From: Arthrobacter sp. zg-Y1171
GTDB taxonomy: Bacteria > Actinomycetota > Actinomycetes > Actinomycetales > Micrococcaceae
Direction of reading: 5' to 3'
DNA: 64,000 nt
Assembly (NCBI RefSeq): GCF_025244845.1
Contig: NZ_CP104264.1
Span: 3,038,001 to 3,102,000, forward strand
Below, one piece after another: positions 60,327-64,000 of the stretch. The stretch's first letter is position 1, and every line of letters starts with the position of its first letter. A model generated the notes under the pieces. That model worked only from the letters and a program-made list of their open reading frames with translations, had not been told where the DNA came from and made no database searches. The position numbers were made by a program, and so were the translations under genes.

Positions 60327-61208
60327 TTATTCCTTGTTCAGCTTGTCCTGCACGGCGCCGGCTGCCTTCTCGACCGGGTTGGGGATGTCCGTGGTCCCGT
60401 AGTACCGGGCGTCCGGGCGGGTGGGGGGCGGCATCGGGGCCCGGGTGGTGGGACCGTCGTGGTAGCTGAATTCGCCCTTGCCGTCCGGCGTCGGACCCTT
60501 GGCCCAGGACCCTTCCTTGGCGTGCTCGCCGTCGGAGAAGTTCAGGTACTGGTAGGACACCTCGCGGTGTTCCTTGTTGAGCGGGAAGTTGCTGGGTACC
60601 GGTAGCTGTTCCATGTTCTCCGCCTGAAGTTCCAGGGCCGCGGTGGTCCACTGGTTCTGGTGCATGGTGTCCCGGGCCAGCAGGAACGCCAGCAGGTCCC
60701 GCACCCCGTGGTCATCGGTCATGTGGTAGAGCCGGGCAACGGCAATGCGGCCCTGCATTTCGATGTTGGCGTTGGACGTAAAGTCCGCCAGCATATTGCC
60801 GCTGGCCGTGATGTAGCCGCCGGTCCAGGGATTGCCGTTGCTGTCCACGGGGCGCGCGCCGGCACCGGCCACGATGGCGTGCTGCACGTCCATGCCGCCC
60901 ATCACGGCGGCAACCGTGGGATCGTTCTGGACGGCGTCGTCGGTAACCCCCAGCGGAGCCTTTTCCAGCAGCTGCGCAATCATGATGGCCAGCATTTCCA
61001 CATGGCCCATTTCCTCTGCGGCAATGCCGTACAGCAGGTCCCGGTATTTGCCCGGAATGTGCGCATTCCAGGACTGGAATCCGTACTGCATGGCTACCGT
61101 GATTTCGCCGTACTGGCCGCCCAGTGCCTCTTGAAGCTTCCGGGCAAACACCGCATCCGGCTTCTCCGGGGTGGACTTGAACTGGAGTTCCTGTTTATGG
61201 AAAAACAT
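60327..61208 (-). CDS. Manganese catalase
   Basis: The 293-residue protein has the ferritin-like four-helix core with dimanganese ligands in YGIAAEEMGHVEML (about 65-78) and in LLARDTMHQNQW (about 176-187). These match the Mn-catalase family, which converts H2O2 to water and oxygen without haem. The start motif MFFHKQELQF is typical. GGAGG precedes the ATG. The C-terminal 60 residues are Pro-rich with APMPPPTRPDARYYGT, as in KatN-like proteins of soil bacteria. Manganese would be supplied by the Nramp transporter at 44008. Confidence 0.92.
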   Translation of the reverse strand: MFFHKQELQFKSTPEKPDAVFARKLQEALGGQYGEITVAMQYGFQSWNAHIPGKYRDLLYGIAAEEMGHVEMLAIMIAQLLEKAPLGVTDDAVQNDPTVAAVMGGMDVQHAIVAGAGARPVDSNGNPWTGGYITASGNMLADFTSNANIEMQGRIAVARLYHMTDDHGVRDLLAFLLARDTMHQNQWTTAALELQAENMEQLPVPSNFPLNKEHREVSYQYLNFSDGEHAKEGSWAKGPTPDGKGEFSYHDGPTTRAPMPPPTRPDARYYGTTDIPNPVEKAAGAVQDKLNKE

Positions 61209-61370
61209 AATGCCTCCGCACCTTGTGGACCGGCGCCGGAATCGGCGTTCCCTCTGCGGGGTGCCGTGGCCGGTCACGGTGTTTCCAACGTAGACCCGCA
61301 CCGGAATCCGCGGAAGAGTAGGCAGTGCACTTGCCGGACCCACCTCCCGGGTAATCGGCCGAGACACGGG

Positions 61371-61376
61371 TAGTGT
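61371..61376 (+). promoter_or_regulatory. -10 box (TAGTGT) placing a leaderless start
   Basis: TAGTGT, 7 nt, then ATG 61384. Confidence 0.5.
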
Positions 61377-61383
61377 CCTTGCC

Positions 61384-62865
61384 ATGGTCTCCCAGGAACG
61401 CCCCGACACCGCTGCCTCCGCCCCCGCCGATCCGGACGCGAGCCCGGCGTCGGACGTCACCGACGACTTCGCAGTCCGCCGGCACACCCTGCCCTCGGGC
61501 CTGGGCTACACCACCACCACCGGACGGATGGTCTTCCGCAAGGAAGAAGTCAGCGACGGAAAGTCGGACGGCTTCCGGCCCAAGGCGGAGATCTTCCTGG
61601 TCGCCTACACGGCGGACGCGCCGGAGACCGGCCCCAACCGGCGCCCTGTGGTGTTTGCCTTCAACGGCGGGCCGGGTTCCTCCTCCGTCTGGCTGCACAT
61701 GGGCCTGCTGGGCCCGCGGATGGTGGACTCGGGCGACGCCGGTTCCCTGACTCCTCCCCCGTTCGACCTGGTGGACAACCCGCAGACCCTGCTGGAACAC
61801 GCGGACCTGGTGCTGATCGATCCGGTGAACACGGGCTTCTCCCGGGTGGTGAACGGCAACGACGCCGCGGAGTTCCACGGGTTCGAGGAGGACCGGGACC
61901 TGGTGGCCGAGGTGATCCGGCTCTGGACCACGCGGAACAACCGCTGGCTGAGCCCGAAGTACCTGGTGGGTGAGTCCTACGGCACCCTGCGCGCGGTGGC
62001 CGTGGCCGGGAAGCTGTTCGACGCCTACGGACTGGCAGTCAACGGCCTGGGCCTGATCTCGACTGTCCTGAACCTGGCCACCCTGGATTTCGCACCCGGG
62101 CGGGACACCCCCTATGCGCTGCACCTGCCGACCTACGCCGCCATCGCGCACTTCCACGGCCGGCTTCCGGGCCGCGAGCTGGCCGACGTCGTCCGCGAAG
62201 CCGAAGCCTACGCCGCGCGCGAGTACGGATATGCGCTGACCCAGGGGTCCCGGCTGAGCGCGGAGGAGTACGACGACGTCATCGCCCGCCTCGCCGCCAT
62301 CACCACCCTGAGCGAGGGCTTCATCCGGCGTACCAATCTGCGCTGGGACTACGCCATGTTCTCTGCGGAGCTGCTGCGGGAGGAAAACCTGGCCGTGGGG
62401 CGCATCGACGGCCGGTTTACCGCCGCGCCGGCGCACCAGCAGGACTGGATCAACTGGGACGATCCCAGCCTGGTGGCCATCAACGGGCCCTATTCCGCGG
62501 CCATCAACCACTATGTCCGCGCCGAGCTCGGCTACGAGAACGATCTCCCCTACGAAATCCTCAGCGGCCGGGTCCAGCCGTGGAGCTACAAGACCTTCGA
62601 GGGTGTGCCCGTGGATGTCACCGGCACCCTGGAACGGCTGCTGGTGCACAACCCGGCGCTGCGCGTGCACGTGGACTACGGCTACTACGACGGCGCCACG
62701 CCGCATTTCGCCGCGGAGTACGTGTGGGCGCACATGCGGCTGAGCGATGAAGCACGGTCCCGGTTCACGCACCACTACTACGAGGCCGGGCACATGATGT
62801 ACGTAAACCCCGGCTGCCGTGCCGACCAGCTGCGCAACCTCGCGGGGTTCGTGACCGGGGCCTAG
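61384..62865 (+). CDS. S10-family serine carboxypeptidase
   Basis: This 493-residue alpha/beta-hydrolase peptidase has the S10 oxyanion motif FNGGPGSSSVW (about 95-105), nucleophile Ser in VGESYGTLR (about 200), Asp in VDYGYYDGATP (about 430) and His in YEAGHMMY (about 467). There is no signal peptide, so it appears cytoplasmic, unlike the secreted eukaryotic enzymes. It should remove C-terminal residues from peptides. The transcript is probably leaderless. Confidence 0.9.
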   Translation: MVSQERPDTAASAPADPDASPASDVTDDFAVRRHTLPSGLGYTTTTGRMVFRKEEVSDGKSDGFRPKAEIFLVAYTADAPETGPNRRPVVFAFNGGPGSSSVWLHMGLLGPRMVDSGDAGSLTPPPFDLVDNPQTLLEHADLVLIDPVNTGFSRVVNGNDAAEFHGFEEDRDLVAEVIRLWTTRNNRWLSPKYLVGESYGTLRAVAVAGKLFDAYGLAVNGLGLISTVLNLATLDFAPGRDTPYALHLPTYAAIAHFHGRLPGRELADVVREAEAYAAREYGYALTQGSRLSAEEYDDVIARLAAITTLSEGFIRRTNLRWDYAMFSAELLREENLAVGRIDGRFTAAPAHQQDWINWDDPSLVAINGPYSAAINHYVRAELGYENDLPYEILSGRVQPWSYKTFEGVPVDVTGTLERLLVHNPALRVHVDYGYYDGATPHFAAEYVWAHMRLSDEARSRFTHHYYEAGHMMYVNPGCRADQLRNLAGFVTGA

Positions 62866-62868
62866 GGT

Positions 62869-63624
62869 TCAGGGGGCCGGCGGGCGGCGGAACAGTGCGG
62901 TGAGCAGGAAAGATTCCCCAAACCAGGGCGAGTCCTGTTCCTGAGCGGCCATCGGGCGGATTTCGATTTCCTCGAAGGCCGCAAAAACCCATCGCAAGTC
63001 GTCAGGGCTGAAGGCAATTCCCGCTTCGAATGTCCCGTCGCGGTAGAGCTGTTCGTCGGGAGCTTCCGAGCCCATCCGGCCCCGGGCGAAACAGGCCAGC
63101 CCCAGATAGCCGCCGGGCGCGAGGGTGCGCTTCAGCAGTTGGAGGTAGCTGATGCGGCGGTGCGGGGGAAGGTGGTGCAGGCACCCTGAGTCGTAGACCA
63201 GTCCGTACGTTCCTGAAAACGCTTCCGGCGGCAGGGCAAAGGCGTCGCCGCAGGTGAATGAGACCTCCAGCCGCCGCGCTGCGGCACGTTCCCGGCCCCA
63301 CGCCACGGCCTCGGATGAGAGATCAACGGCATCCACGGTGTAACCGTTTTCCGCCAGGAACAGGGCATTGCGGCCAGGACCTGACCCGATATCCAGTACC
63401 CTCGTCGGCGCGAACACTTCGGCGCTGACCCACCGGGCCAGGTTTTCGTCGGGTTTGTCGGCGAAGAACGGGACGGGCCGGGTCCGGTCGGCATAGAACC
63501 TGTTCCACCAGGTGCTGCCTGCGTCATGGGTCCAGCGGACCGAGTCACGGGCAAACAGCCCGTCCATCAGCCTCAGGAGATCATCAACGGACCGCAGGCT
63601 GCGGTTGATCGGCGGCTCGCTCAT
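62869..63624 (-). CDS. Class I SAM-dependent methyltransferase
   Basis: The 251-residue protein has motif I VLDIGSGPGRNALFLAENG (about 74-92), the acidic residue after strand 2 (VDAVDLSSEA) and LVYDSGCLHHLPPHRR as the motif IV region. This matches small-molecule methyltransferases of the TehB-like class. The N-terminal 70 residues include WWNRFYADRTRPVPFF, typical of this subgroup. The substrate is unknown. It ends 3 bp from the convergent carboxypeptidase gene. Confidence 0.87.
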   Translation of the reverse strand: MSEPPINRSLRSVDDLLRLMDGLFARDSVRWTHDAGSTWWNRFYADRTRPVPFFADKPDENLARWVSAEVFAPTRVLDIGSGPGRNALFLAENGYTVDAVDLSSEAVAWGRERAAARRLEVSFTCGDAFALPPEAFSGTYGLVYDSGCLHHLPPHRRISYLQLLKRTLAPGGYLGLACFARGRMGSEAPDEQLYRDGTFEAGIAFSPDDLRWVFAAFEEIEIRPMAAQEQDSPWFGESFLLTALFRRPPAP

Positions 63625-63666
63625 AATGCCAGACCTTACCCACGCGGCTTCCCCTGGGGAACGGTG

Positions 63667-64000
63667 TTACCGGGTGGCGAAGTGCAGCCAGACAGCCCCG
63701 CCCCAGAGTCCGCCTGCGGTCAGCGCCAGCGCCAGTTCGGCAAGGATCCCGATGCCCATGGCCTTCAGGGTGGCCACACTGGAGGACCAGGCGGCGGACA
63801 GGTCCCGCTTGCGCAGCCACTCGCTGAGCAGCAGGCCGACGGCGAACCCGATAAACAGGCCCACGGCAGGAATGGTGAACATTCCAACGATGCCCACAGC
63901 CACGCCCGCCACGATGGAGCGCTTGGGGATTTCCCGTTCCTTGAGCCGCCGTCCGGTGAGGAAGGCACTGGACAGCATTCCGGCGATCAGGAGCACGGCA
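63667..64000 (-). CDS. DUF456-family membrane protein, 3' part
   Basis: The visible 110 residues are the C-terminal part; the gene continues past the right edge. Three glycine-rich membrane segments are seen, including IVAGVAVGIVGMFTIPAVGL and LFIGFAVGLLLSEWL, the DUF456 pattern, and a last segment ending in WLHFATR. An ATG near 63996 is probably internal. The function is unknown. Confidence 0.8.
   Translation of the reverse strand, partial: AVLLIAGMLSSAFLTGRRLKEREIPKRSIVAGVAVGIVGMFTIPAVGLFIGFAVGLLLSEWLRKRDLSAAWSSSVATLKAMGIGILAELALALTAGGLWGGAVWLHFATR

Overview
The window is GC-rich, densely packed actinobacterial chromosome. I place it in the Micrococcaceae, most likely Arthrobacter sensu lato. 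This rests on its high-GC codon use, a tmRNA tag ending in TDFALAA, a DinB/DUF664 protein of the mycothiol-associated kind, many genes with a -10 hexamer 6-7 nt before the start codon (leaderless mRNAs), and the mix of MHS, APC, GntP and AraC family genes. There is no rRNA operon, CRISPR array, complete prophage or intact insertion sequence.

Layout. 1-3.5 kb: the 5' part of putA, cut by the left edge, with a divergent LysR regulator and a lipoprotein. 3.6-4.1 kb: a structured 181-bp element present twice in tandem. 4.2-9.0 kb: a PRC-barrel/DUF2382 stress protein, an acyl-CoA ligase, an ATP-grasp ligase and an SDR. 9.04-11.48 kb: a small islet bounded by 74-bp identical direct repeats, holding two lipoprotein genes, a frameshifted gene and a serine-tRNA-like gene with an isoleucine-type anticodon (GAT). 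11.5-16.4 kb: phosphoribosyltransferase, HdeD, ammonium transporter and a ThDP-dependent oxidase. 16.5-23.1 kb: an AraC regulator, a ribose-type ABC transporter and a benzaldehyde-dehydrogenase-like enzyme, which read as one catabolic unit.

23.1-26.9 kb: a reductase-domain protein, an RsbQ-like hydrolase translationally coupled to a PAS histidine kinase, and a GtrA protein. 27.0-30.8 kb: a four-gene operon of a DUF6282 metal-hydrolase-like protein with an SsuABC/NMT1-type transporter, closed by a strong terminator. 30.8-38.7 kb: succinate-semialdehyde dehydrogenase, a TRIC channel, an acidic repeat protein, a glucose-dehydrogenase-like MDR enzyme, ssrA (tmRNA), a kinase, a gluconolactonase-like protein and a RelA/SpoT-domain protein, with a (CTGCGG)10 microsatellite between the last two. 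38.9-45.3 kb: GntP and APC permeases, small membrane proteins and a Nramp manganese transporter with a DtxR/MntR-like operator.

45.3-53.7 kb: thioredoxin reductase, several GNAT acetyltransferases, an ABC-2 exporter, small leaderless genes, tRNA-Ala(CGC), an 18-cysteine copper-storage-type protein, a DinB protein and an IclR regulator. 53.8-64 kb: a metal P-type ATPase, CorA, a META lipoprotein, two MFS transporters, manganese catalase, an S10 carboxypeptidase, a methyltransferase and a DUF456 membrane protein cut by the right edge.

The common themes are uptake and oxidation of small organic acids, aldehydes and sugars, metal handling, and oxidative or envelope stress. The most unusual items are the serine-tRNA-like gene inside the flanked islet, the tandem structured element at 3.6-4.0 kb, the RsbQ-PAS-kinase pair and the DUF6282-transporter operon.
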